This document shows positions 1-5,226 of a DNA stretch of 5,226 nucleotides, piece after piece; positions within the stretch are counted from its first letter, which is position 1; each line of letters starts with the position of its first letter. A program made the position numbers and the translations under genes. Origin of the DNA: Bacteroidota bacterium (lineage in GTDB: Bacteria > Bacteroidota > Ignavibacteria > UBA10030); contig DOWV01000218.1 of NCBI GenBank assembly GCA_003519375.1, positions 1 to 5,226 of the forward strand, read 5' to 3'. The notes under the pieces were generated by a model, which saw nothing but the letters and a program-made list of their open reading frames with translations, did no database searches and had not been told where the DNA came from.

Positions 1-900
1 CGTTTTCCAGTTCTCGTCGTAGCTTTTGAATCCCCACGTGTCGTTGAGCGTCGCGGGCACTTCCCAGTCCTCCCGGACAACCTCGTTCGGGATTCGGTTG
101 TCGCCCATCGAGCGGTAATCGCCAGCAGTTCCGAGCCGCCCGTCGATCAGGCAGCTCGGTTGGAGTGTGCGGAGAATGTCGACGAATCGTTGGGACCGTT
201 CTTTGGTCATCATGCGCGGCGTGTCGAACCAGATCAGGCAGACCGGCCCGTAATCCGTAAGGATCTCCTTCACTTGTGGCTCTGCTTTGTCGCGCAGATA
301 CTGGTCGAAGTCCTTTAACGAATCGGGACCGAAATCCCAGGTATTCCCCGCGCCGTTCGGTTCATGCCAGTCTTGTGCCTGCGAGTAGTAGAATCCTAGC
401 CTCATCCCGCGCTTCGCACATGCGTCGGCGAGTTCTTTGACTATATCACGTTTGAAGGGAGTTGCATCGACCACGTTGTACCTGCTGACCTTCGACCGGT
501 AGAGCGCGAATCCGTCATGGTGCTTGCTTGTGATGACGATGTACTTCATCCCTGCATCTTCAGCGAGTTTCACGATTTCGTCCGCGTTGAATTTCACAGG
601 ATTGAATTGTGCAGCGAGCTGTTCGTACTCCTTCACCGGAATTTTCGCACGGTTCATAATCCACTCACCTATCCCCGCAATCCGCTGTCCCTTCCACTCG
701 CCTGCCGGGATAGCATAGAGCCCCCAGTGAATGAACAAGCCGAACTTCGCTTCACGGAACCATTTCATTTTGGCATCCTGAGCCGGATTTTGTGACCACA
801 CATTGAGTGTTCCGACGATGATCATGAATCCCACGAGCACATATCGAACTCCGGGAGTTCCGGTGAATAATCGCCTGCAGGAGGAAAGACTTCTGTTCAT
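1..900 (-). CDS. GH29 alpha-L-fucosidase, exported, N-terminal part (runs off the left edge)
   Basis: Probable retaining exo-alpha-L-fucosidase that removes terminal fucose from glycans outside the cytoplasm. The frame is open from the ATG at 900 to the window edge (300 residues, no stop). GH29 landmarks appear in order: FGLFIHWG at about 53-60, SKHHDGFALY at 125-134 (substrate-binding histidines in the family), GFYYS at 169-173, and YGPVCLIWFD at 217-226. Asp226 is at the expected nucleophile position. EDWEVPATLNDTWGF at 277-291 resembles the conserved strand near the end of the barrel. The acid/base Glu cannot be assigned; Glu273 and Glu280 are candidates, or it lies beyond the edge. The N-terminus has a long basic n-region with Arg9-Arg10, a hydrophobic stretch at about 20-34 and a possible cleavage near WSQ. 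The start is supported by an AAAGG site and an in-frame stop at 916-918. It follows the DUF4861 gene after 37 bp. The family call is strong; substrate and subfamily are not known. Confidence 0.93.
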   Translation of the reverse strand, partial: MNRSLSSCRRLFTGTPGVRYVLVGFMIIVGTLNVWSQNPAQDAKMKWFREAKFGLFIHWGLYAIPAGEWKGQRIAGIGEWIMNRAKIPVKEYEQLAAQFNPVKFNADEIVKLAEDAGMKYIVITSKHHDGFALYRSKVSRYNVVDATPFKRDIVKELADACAKRGMRLGFYYSQAQDWHEPNGAGNTWDFGPDSLKDFDQYLRDKAEPQVKEILTDYGPVCLIWFDTPRMMTKERSQRFVDILRTLQPSCLIDGRLGTAGDYRSMGDNRIPNEVVREDWEVPATLNDTWGFKSYDENWKT

Positions 901-908
901 GGCTTTGA

Positions 909-913
909 CCTTT
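909..913 (-). promoter_or_regulatory. Ribosome binding site of the GH29 gene
   Basis: AAAGG on the minus strand, 8 nt before the ATG at 900. An in-frame TGA at 916-918 excludes any longer reading frame. Together these fix the start that includes the export signal. Confidence 0.7.
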
Positions 914-937
914 CTTCATCGTAAGATTCCGTGGGTG

Positions 938-2311
938 TCATTTCTGTTCAAGTTCTCCAAACTCGACCGCAACAGGATTGTTGTATTCGAGCGCAGTCTT
1001 CTGAACGTACTGCTTGAAAGACTCGGGTGTATTGTAGACTACTCCCTCACTCCATGCTCCGGCAATAAGATACTCAAACGTCCGATCCGTCGTGACCGGG
1101 ATGCGAAACGTATGATTGTCGCCCAGAGACCGCACCCGTACGTATTGTGGTTTGTAGACATCTTTCACGACGAGCGCTGATCCGACAAATTCCACTCGAT
1201 GTGCTTTCTGACCCGTATCGTCGTCGGGGTCAGCCACCATTTCAACACCCGTTCGGATCGCGATCCCTTTATCGACCACGTTTTCCGATTCCAGAGTGTT
1301 TGCCTTAATGCCGCAGCAAAACTCGACGCCCGTCACTGCGGGATCAAATCTCGTGTACTTGACCCTGCAGGTAGAGTAGCTTTGGTTCGTGTAGGCCGTA
1401 TAGAACTGTTCCAACTCGTAGAAACCGTTGCCCGTGCTCCAGTTCATCGTCTTCACCCGGATCATACTTCGCACAGGTCCGTTCACGACAACGTCGAACG
1501 CGTAGCGGGTGTCCGTCAATTGGTCTTCGTTGAAATTGCGCTCGGAGATCTTTGGCCCCTCGACCGGTGTAAAGCGGGGAATGGAGATCGAATCGGGCCT
1601 GGCCGGCAATTCAAAAAGTCCTATACCCCCTGCACCGAACGACCCACCTACACCCATGACGTCTGATCCATAGTCAAAATTCACCTTCGGAACACCGTAA
1701 TATCCGCAATAGTTGTGTATGCACATTTCTTCCGACATCAGGATCGGCTTGCGTTTACCGTACATGTCGACGCTTGTCGGAAACCATAGCTTCCAGCCGA
1801 TGTTGGCTGATTCCCACCAAGGGATGATGTGTCGGCAGTAACTCCCGATGGTGGCATGGGTACCGTGTTCGTTCCAACCACGTCCGGAAAATCCGAAATA
1901 GATATACAGAGTCTTGGTTTCACGCGGACGCAGATTCGTCTGGAAGAAAAGCTCGTCCCAGATTCCGTCTTTGTCGAGATCATCCAATTGATAAAAGATC
2001 TGATGACCGTTTGTTTCCTTCCGGATGCCGTGACCTCCGGCAAATGCGAATTCCTCCTTCGTCGGCTCGGGTTTTGAAGGGAGTGAAGGATCGACGATTG
2101 TGACCCACATTTCGTGGAGCTTTTTGACGGGGAATTGTTCTCTCGTGATGACCACCGGGCAGTTCATGCGCTCGATGTCGAGCGTGTTCACGATCTTCAC
2201 CATCAGTCGTTTCGCAGGGACGAAGTTACCCTCCGTATACCATTTCGTGTCGTCGGCGTGAAGAACACCGATAAAGAACAGTACGAGGACAAACAAAGCA
2301 TTGCGTCTCAT
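938..2311 (-). CDS. DUF4861 domain protein, secreted, function unknown
   Basis: 457-residue exported protein recognised as DUF4861, a family seen in bacterial polysaccharide-degradation loci, often near GH88/GH105 enzymes; I know of no firmly established activity. A Sec signal covers about 1-19 (Arg-rich start, hydrophobic LFVLVLFFIGVL, cleavage likely after HA). There is no lipobox, so it is probably soluble in the periplasm or secreted. Family-like segments are HIIPWWESANIGWKLWF (161-177) followed by VDMYGKRKP, and DYGSDVMGVGGSFGAGGIGL (213-232). Residues 110-120 read DDLDKDGIWDE, a DxDxDGxxDE pattern like a calcium-binding loop. Seven cysteines (51, 159, 197, 202, 315, 332, 333) could form disulfides. 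The many short aromatic/Gly strands suggest a mostly beta fold, as in carbohydrate-active enzymes. A good ribosome site supports the start. The gene lies 22 bp after the lactonase and 37 bp before GH29, so a role in the same glycan pathway is inferred. It could be a hydrolase, a lyase or a binding protein. Confidence 0.88.
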   Translation of the reverse strand: MRRNALFVLVLFFIGVLHADDTKWYTEGNFVPAKRLMVKIVNTLDIERMNCPVVITREQFPVKKLHEMWVTIVDPSLPSKPEPTKEEFAFAGGHGIRKETNGHQIFYQLDDLDKDGIWDELFFQTNLRPRETKTLYIYFGFSGRGWNEHGTHATIGSYCRHIIPWWESANIGWKLWFPTSVDMYGKRKPILMSEEMCIHNYCGYYGVPKVNFDYGSDVMGVGGSFGAGGIGLFELPARPDSISIPRFTPVEGPKISERNFNEDQLTDTRYAFDVVVNGPVRSMIRVKTMNWSTGNGFYELEQFYTAYTNQSYSTCRVKYTRFDPAVTGVEFCCGIKANTLESENVVDKGIAIRTGVEMVADPDDDTGQKAHRVEFVGSALVVKDVYKPQYVRVRSLGDNHTFRIPVTTDRTFEYLIAGAWSEGVVYNTPESFKQYVQKTALEYNNPVAVEFGELEQK

Positions 2312-2318
2312 GGTATTT

Positions 2319-2325
2319 CACCTTC
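2319..2325 (-). promoter_or_regulatory. Ribosome binding site of the DUF4861 gene
   Basis: GAAGGTG on the minus strand in the 22-bp gap after the lactonase stop codon, with AAGG ending 9 nt before the ATG at 2311. It supports independent initiation within the operon. Confidence 0.65.
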
Positions 2326-2333
2326 AGATGTTT

Positions 2334-3470
2334 TCATTCTTCAAGTGATAGCCGGATTGTCTGAATCCAGACCGGATTTTTTCCCGCTTCATATATCGTG
2401 AGCGGGATTAGCTCTCCGGTTTCCCCGTCAATGCGATAAGCGGCGATTTGCCCTGACCCCTGACCGGCGGCGTAGAGGAACCTCCCGCTCGGATCAATCG
2501 CGAACGAACGGGGAGTCTTCTCGGTTTGGAACACCCCGATAGAGGTCATTTGTCCGCTCGTCGCATCCAGTGAAAAAGCTGCAATGCTCTCGTGTCCCCG
2601 GTTGGAGGCATAGAGAAATCTGCCGTCCGGCGTGATATGGATATCGGCACCCGAGCTTGCGCCTGCAAATTCAGCAGGGAGTGAAGAAAGCGTCTGAAAT
2701 GCGGAGAGGCTTCCGTCTTCCTTCCCAAGGCGATACGCCGTTACCCTGTTCCCGAATTCATTGACGAAATAGACGAAGTTCAGAGACGGGTGAAACGCGA
2801 AATGTCGGGGGCCGGTCTTTGGCGGCGTAAGAGTTCGGTCTGGTACGTTCGCCGACAAAGTCCCGTTCTCGGAGTTGAACCTGAAATGCTGAATTGCCTC
2901 TCCCGTTCTGCATGGAATGAATAGAAATCGGTTTGAGGGATCGGTCTGGATGGCGTGAGCGTTCTTTTCTGTGTCAAGTACTTGCACGGCGCTGTCTTGA
3001 AGTCCCCCATCCTCACGTACGGAATATATTGCAGCTTTGCTGTCTGCGAAATACGCTGTCAGAAGGAATTTGCCTGTTCTGTCGGTACCGACAAATACCG
3101 GATTGCCCGCCGCTCGAATGGAGTTGATGGGCGTCAGGTCACCGTTTCGTCTATTGATGCGGAAGGATGAAATGCTGTTGGACGACCGAATGGCGGCATA
3201 AAGAAAGCTCTTCGTTGGATCAACAGCAAGCGATCCCGGTTCGCCGCTCACAATGAATTTCCTGCTGAACGCGAGCTCTCCCTTCACTGTATCAATCTTG
3301 TAGACCGCTATGCTTCGCTCCGCATCGAGCGACACATAGAGATAATCGTTCCAGCCGGAAGGGTTTGAACGGTTGTCGACCGCGGGATCTCTGCCGGATT
3401 GCGGATGACACAAAGACAGCGCAACAAGAACCGGAAAAATATTCCACTTCGTCAGCCATCGTGATTTCAT
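2334..3470 (-). CDS. Exported lactonase-type seven-bladed beta-propeller (6-phosphogluconolactonase-like family)
   Basis: 378-residue protein of the lactonase/YbhE-type propeller family (PF10282), whose members include E. coli 6-phosphogluconolactonase and fungal carboxymuconate cycloisomerase. Repeated blades of about 45-50 residues carry the pattern DPxxRFLYAA followed by an IAAYRID-like strand. Family signatures are GPRHFAFHP (220-228), VNE (236-238), ADIHITPDGRFLYASNR (275-291) and NPVWIQ near the end (365-370). His172, Arg222, Glu238 and Arg291 fall where the family's active-site residues are expected. The N-terminus (basic start, hydrophobic IFPVLVALSL at 11-20, then Cys21) is an export signal. 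Leu just before Cys makes a lipoprotein doubtful. The ATG at 3470 is preferred because an earlier in-frame ATG at 3560 would overlap the upstream gene by 62 bp and add a Cys/Arg-rich head before the signal. It sits 28 bp after GH105. Export argues against a pentose-phosphate role; a sugar-lactone substrate released by neighbouring enzymes is inferred. Confidence 0.88.
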   Translation of the reverse strand: MKSRWLTKWNIFPVLVALSLCHPQSGRDPAVDNRSNPSGWNDYLYVSLDAERSIAVYKIDTVKGELAFSRKFIVSGEPGSLAVDPTKSFLYAAIRSSNSISSFRINRRNGDLTPINSIRAAGNPVFVGTDRTGKFLLTAYFADSKAAIYSVREDGGLQDSAVQVLDTEKNAHAIQTDPSNRFLFIPCRTGEAIQHFRFNSENGTLSANVPDRTLTPPKTGPRHFAFHPSLNFVYFVNEFGNRVTAYRLGKEDGSLSAFQTLSSLPAEFAGASSGADIHITPDGRFLYASNRGHESIAAFSLDATSGQMTSIGVFQTEKTPRSFAIDPSGRFLYAAGQGSGQIAAYRIDGETGELIPLTIYEAGKNPVWIQTIRLSLEE

Positions 3471-3474
3471 TCTG

Positions 3475-3478
3475 CACC
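3475..3478 (-). promoter_or_regulatory. Weak ribosome binding site of the lactonase gene
   Basis: GGTG, 4 nt before the ATG at 3470, is the only purine-rich candidate in the 28-bp gap. It is weaker and closer than at the other starts, so translation may rely partly on ribosomes finishing the GH105 gene. Confidence 0.35.
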
Positions 3479-3498
3479 ATATTCGATTTTCTGAATGT

Positions 3499-4653
3499 TT
3501 AACGCAGCAGTGCCGAGGCACACCACAGCACCGGCGCCTGACCATGGAAGTCGCCGACATTCCGCTTGCGATCCAGGTAGTACTGCAAGTCGTTTTTCTT
3601 GTTCGTCCCTTCGCAGACTTCGCGAATGTCAGCGTTCGCGTCGATGTACTTGATCAGCGCGAGCCAGGCTTTACGGGCGGCGGGGCCGTACGTCGCCTCT
3701 CCGAGCCAGCCGTTCTTGACTCCGGTGATAAATGCGAACGTGAACATCCCCGTGCAGGAAGTCTCCTGCCACGATTCCGGGTGATCAATCAACTGGCGCC
3801 ACATTCCATCTTCTCCCTGAAATTTCAGCAGCGAGGCCATCATCGTCTCGTAGCCCTTCAAGATCCTTGCACGATCAGGGTGATCAGCAGGAACCGACCG
3901 GAGTAATTCACTCATGCCTGCCGCCATCCATCCGTTTCCCCGGCCCCAGAAGAAGGGGACATCGGGGGCGTGATAAAACAGCCCGTTCGGCTGCTGCAAC
4001 CGGTCGAGGTAAACCACCATTTCCTTCGCGGCGCGATCGATATACGTTCGATCGCCGGTCGCACGATAGGCCTGTGCCTGAGCAGCCGTGATCATGAACA
4101 TGTCATCGATCCACATGCGCGTCTGCCACGTGAGCCCTTTCCTGTAGTTCGCCCACGATTCATCATTCGCCCGCTGGCCGAATGGCTCACTCCATTGTTT
4201 GTCCGCCATGTCCTTCCCGATGGCGAGATAGCGACCGTCGTTGGTCTGGATGTAGAGCTCAAGAGGCACTGCGGCGAACACCGTCAGATCGACATGATCG
4301 GGGACAGGAATCAGATCCTTTCTCTCGTTCAGCATCGGCTCGAAACGGCCGACGAGTTTCGCCAGCAGTTCTTTGTTGCCGCTGAGCTGTGCAAACGTGA
4401 GAGAGCCGTACCAGGTGCAGGTTTCAGGATACGTGATCGATTTCGGCGGCGTCGCTCTCCCGAAGTTTCCAAATGGACTCGCAACAAAGCGCTCGGCCAC
4501 CCGTTTCCCGATCTCCTGCGGTGAGCACCCGGCAGGCCACGAACCGAAATCGACCGCCTGATTCGAAGTTTGCCCAAGGTGTGCGCACCCGGCACAAAGG
4601 GCGACGAATACAATTGTGAGGGAAAGCCAGAGATGTCTGTTCAGTTTCTTCAT
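3499..4653 (-). CDS. GH105 unsaturated glycuronyl (rhamnogalacturonyl) hydrolase, lipoprotein
   Basis: 384-residue (alpha/alpha)6-barrel enzyme of the GH105/GH88 type (YteR/YesR-like). It removes 4,5-unsaturated uronic acid from the non-reducing end of oligosaccharides made by polysaccharide lyases, by hydrating the double bond. WIDDMFM at 181-187 carries the catalytic Asp (Asp183). DHVDLTVFAAVPLELY at 119-134 gives a second conserved acid, Asp122. GLFYHAPD (His228), WGRGNGW (236-242) and ETSCTGMF (297-304) are further signatures. The C-terminal stretch ends in HGQAPVLWCASALLR, typical of the family. The N-terminus is a type II signal: KKLNRH, a hydrophobic core at 8-19 and Cys23 after Ala-Gly; Cys at -3 is atypical but tolerable. 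The protein is probably membrane-anchored, unlike the cytoplasmic Bacillus enzymes. A GGAG site lies 6 nt before the ATG, and the gene is 18 bp after the GH95-like stop. The family is secure; whether it prefers galacturonyl-rhamnose or a glucuronyl product is not visible. Confidence 0.94.
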   Translation of the reverse strand: MKKLNRHLWLSLTIVFVALCAGCAHLGQTSNQAVDFGSWPAGCSPQEIGKRVAERFVASPFGNFGRATPPKSITYPETCTWYGSLTFAQLSGNKELLAKLVGRFEPMLNERKDLIPVPDHVDLTVFAAVPLELYIQTNDGRYLAIGKDMADKQWSEPFGQRANDESWANYRKGLTWQTRMWIDDMFMITAAQAQAYRATGDRTYIDRAAKEMVVYLDRLQQPNGLFYHAPDVPFFWGRGNGWMAAGMSELLRSVPADHPDRARILKGYETMMASLLKFQGEDGMWRQLIDHPESWQETSCTGMFTFAFITGVKNGWLGEATYGPAARKAWLALIKYIDANADIREVCEGTNKKNDLQYYLDRKRNVGDFHGQAPVLWCASALLR

Positions 4654-4659
4654 TTCCCG

Positions 4660-4663
4660 CTCC
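4660..4663 (-). promoter_or_regulatory. Ribosome binding site of the GH105 gene
   Basis: GGAG on the minus strand, 6 nt before the ATG at 4653, inside the 18-bp gap after the upstream stop codon. Its spacing is near optimal and it confirms the start that yields the lipoprotein signal. Confidence 0.7.
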
Positions 4664-4671
4664 GAATTTGC

Positions 4672-5226
4672 TCAGTGGAGAATTGTTCTTTTGTATTGGT
4701 CTGGTTTTGTTCCCGTCCGGACGGCAACGACCGTTTCATCCTTCGCTGTCGCAAACCTCAGAACGGTCCCACCGACACTTTCTCCCTTTGTTCCGTTGCG
4801 GTAGAGGTTCACCTCAGCATCACCCCACGGATTCTGTATGCGGCATTCTCCTCCGAGCCGCGATTGCAGAGCCACAAACTCCACCTGGCCTTTTTTCTGC
4901 GACGAGGTGACGAGGAATCCTCCACGGGCCAGGAGTGAATAGTCCACATCCCAATCCTTCGGCCACGAAGGAAACACCTGTATGACCGGATCGGAACCCG
5001 GATTGACAGAGGCGTTACCCAGCAGAGACGAGTGAATGCCCGACGTCAATCCGCCGATATGCTCTGCATCGATGGCGCCCGGTCCTTCTCGCAGACGCAT
5101 CCGGTTGCGGAAAATCTGAGGTCCGCCTATGCCAACGCTGTCTATGAAAGAGGCGAGTCGATTGAAGTTGAGGAACATACTCTTGAGTTCCGGCTCTGAT
5201 CCGAGGGGCTCGATTGCCCCTGCCCC
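4672..5226 (-). CDS. GH95-like / DUF5703-type glycosidase, C-terminal part (runs off the right edge)
   Basis: The frame stays open to the window edge, giving the last 184 residues and a TGA at 4672-4674. An internal ATG at 5178 is not taken as a start because the frame continues upstream and the fold would be cut. The visible part resembles the end of an (alpha/alpha)6 barrel followed by the C-terminal beta-sandwich of GH95 and DUF5703-type glycosidases. SGIHSSLLGN comes first, then VFPSWPKDWD at visible residues 84-93 (compare the LLPALPKAW motif of GH95), LLARGGFLV at 98-106 and CRIQNPWG at 128-135. GH95 enzymes are alpha-L-fucosidases or alpha-L-galactosidases, but the catalytic residues lie outside the window. 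The protein could belong to a related, uncharacterised barrel family instead. It is the most upstream gene seen, 18 bp ahead of GH105. Export cannot be judged because the N-terminus is missing. Confidence 0.7.
   Translation of the reverse strand, partial: GAGAIEPLGSEPELKSMFLNFNRLASFIDSVGIGGPQIFRNRMRLREGPGAIDAEHIGGLTSGIHSSLLGNASVNPGSDPVIQVFPSWPKDWDVDYSLLARGGFLVTSSQKKGQVEFVALQSRLGGECRIQNPWGDAEVNLYRNGTKGESVGGTVLRFATAKDETVVAVRTGTKPDQYKRTILH

Larger units (their letters stand above)
1..5226 (-). other. Putative five-gene operon for degradation of a fucose- and uronate-containing polysaccharide
   Basis: Five consecutive minus-strand genes have gaps of only 18, 28, 22 and 37 bp and no hairpin or terminator-like run between them. 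They encode two putative L-fucose/L-galactose-type exo-glycosidases, an unsaturated-uronate hydrolase, a lactonase-type propeller and DUF4861. Both ends of the unit lie outside the window, so its promoter, regulator and transporter are not seen. Co-transcription and shared substrate are inferred from spacing, orientation and family functions. Confidence 0.75.

Noticed and set aside
901..937. Internal promoter or terminator in the largest gap
   Set aside because: The 37 bp contain no inverted repeat or T-run and hold only a ribosome site; the other gaps are shorter still and equally plain.
803..1666. Plus-strand open frames at 803-1180 and 1199-1666 opposite the DUF4861 gene and the start of the GH29 gene
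   Set aside because: No family resemblance or convincing ribosome site; the minus-strand proteins explain the coding signal in full.
1952..1981. Dockerin or classical EF-hand domain in the DUF4861 protein
   Set aside because: Only one acidic loop is present, with no duplicated segment or flanking helices, so it is treated as a local calcium-loop-like motif.
3471..3560. Longer N-terminus for the lactonase starting at the ATG at 3560
   Set aside because: It would overlap the GH105 gene by 62 bp and add a Cys/Arg-rich stretch ahead of a normal signal peptide; the ATG at 3470 gives a proper export signal.
3970..4524. 184-codon plus-strand open frame opposite the GH105 gene
   Set aside because: It is antisense to a strongly conserved enzyme, has an Arg/Pro/His-rich composition and no recognisable domain, and follows from codon bias of the real gene.
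4570..4938. Plus-strand open frame of 122 codons across the GH95-like/GH105 junction
   Set aside because: It crosses two well-supported minus-strand genes and has an irregular, Cys-rich composition with no domain.
4672..5178. Separate small gene starting at the ATG at 5178
   Set aside because: The same frame is open to the window edge, and the motifs are those of the C-terminal end of a large glycosidase.

Overview
The window is one densely packed stretch of a carbohydrate-degradation operon, read entirely on the minus strand (right to left). It holds five genes: two run off the edges and three are complete. In transcription order they are the C-terminal part of a large GH95-like/DUF5703-type glycosidase (4672-5226), a GH105 unsaturated glycuronyl hydrolase lipoprotein (3499-4653), an exported seven-bladed beta-propeller lactonase (2334-3470), a DUF4861 protein (938-2311), and the N-terminal 300 residues of a GH29 alpha-L-fucosidase (1-900). 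The gaps between genes are 18, 28, 22 and 37 bp. No gap holds a visible promoter, terminator or hairpin, so a single transcript is likely. No RNA gene, mobile element, CRISPR array or clear repeat was seen, and no stretch over 300 bases lacks a gene.

All four genes whose N-terminus is visible carry an export signal. GH105 has a lipobox-like Cys, the lactonase and DUF4861 proteins have Sec-type signals, and GH29 has a long N-region with an RR pair. The pathway therefore appears to work in the periplasm or at the cell surface of a Gram-negative bacterium. Base composition is slightly GC-rich by eye. Three of the four visible starts have a recognisable Shine-Dalgarno sequence, which is uncommon in core Bacteroidetes. 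The gene set would fit Ignavibacteria or other FCB relatives, Acidobacteria, or PVC bacteria (inference; the phylum cannot be fixed from this window).

Taken together, the genes suggest dismantling of a plant- or alga-type polysaccharide that carries alpha-L-fucose (or L-galactose) and uronic acid. GH29 and the GH95-like enzyme would remove terminal fucose or galactose. GH105 would remove the 4,5-unsaturated uronic acid left by a polysaccharide lyase not seen here. The propeller could open a sugar lactone. DUF4861 has no established function. Fucosylated rhamnogalacturonan-type pectin or mucilage is one plausible substrate, but that is inference. No transporter, SusC/SusD pair, lyase or regulator lies inside the window. 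The most interesting points are the exported lactonase with an apparently intact active site and the uncharacterised DUF4861 protein with a calcium-loop-like motif.
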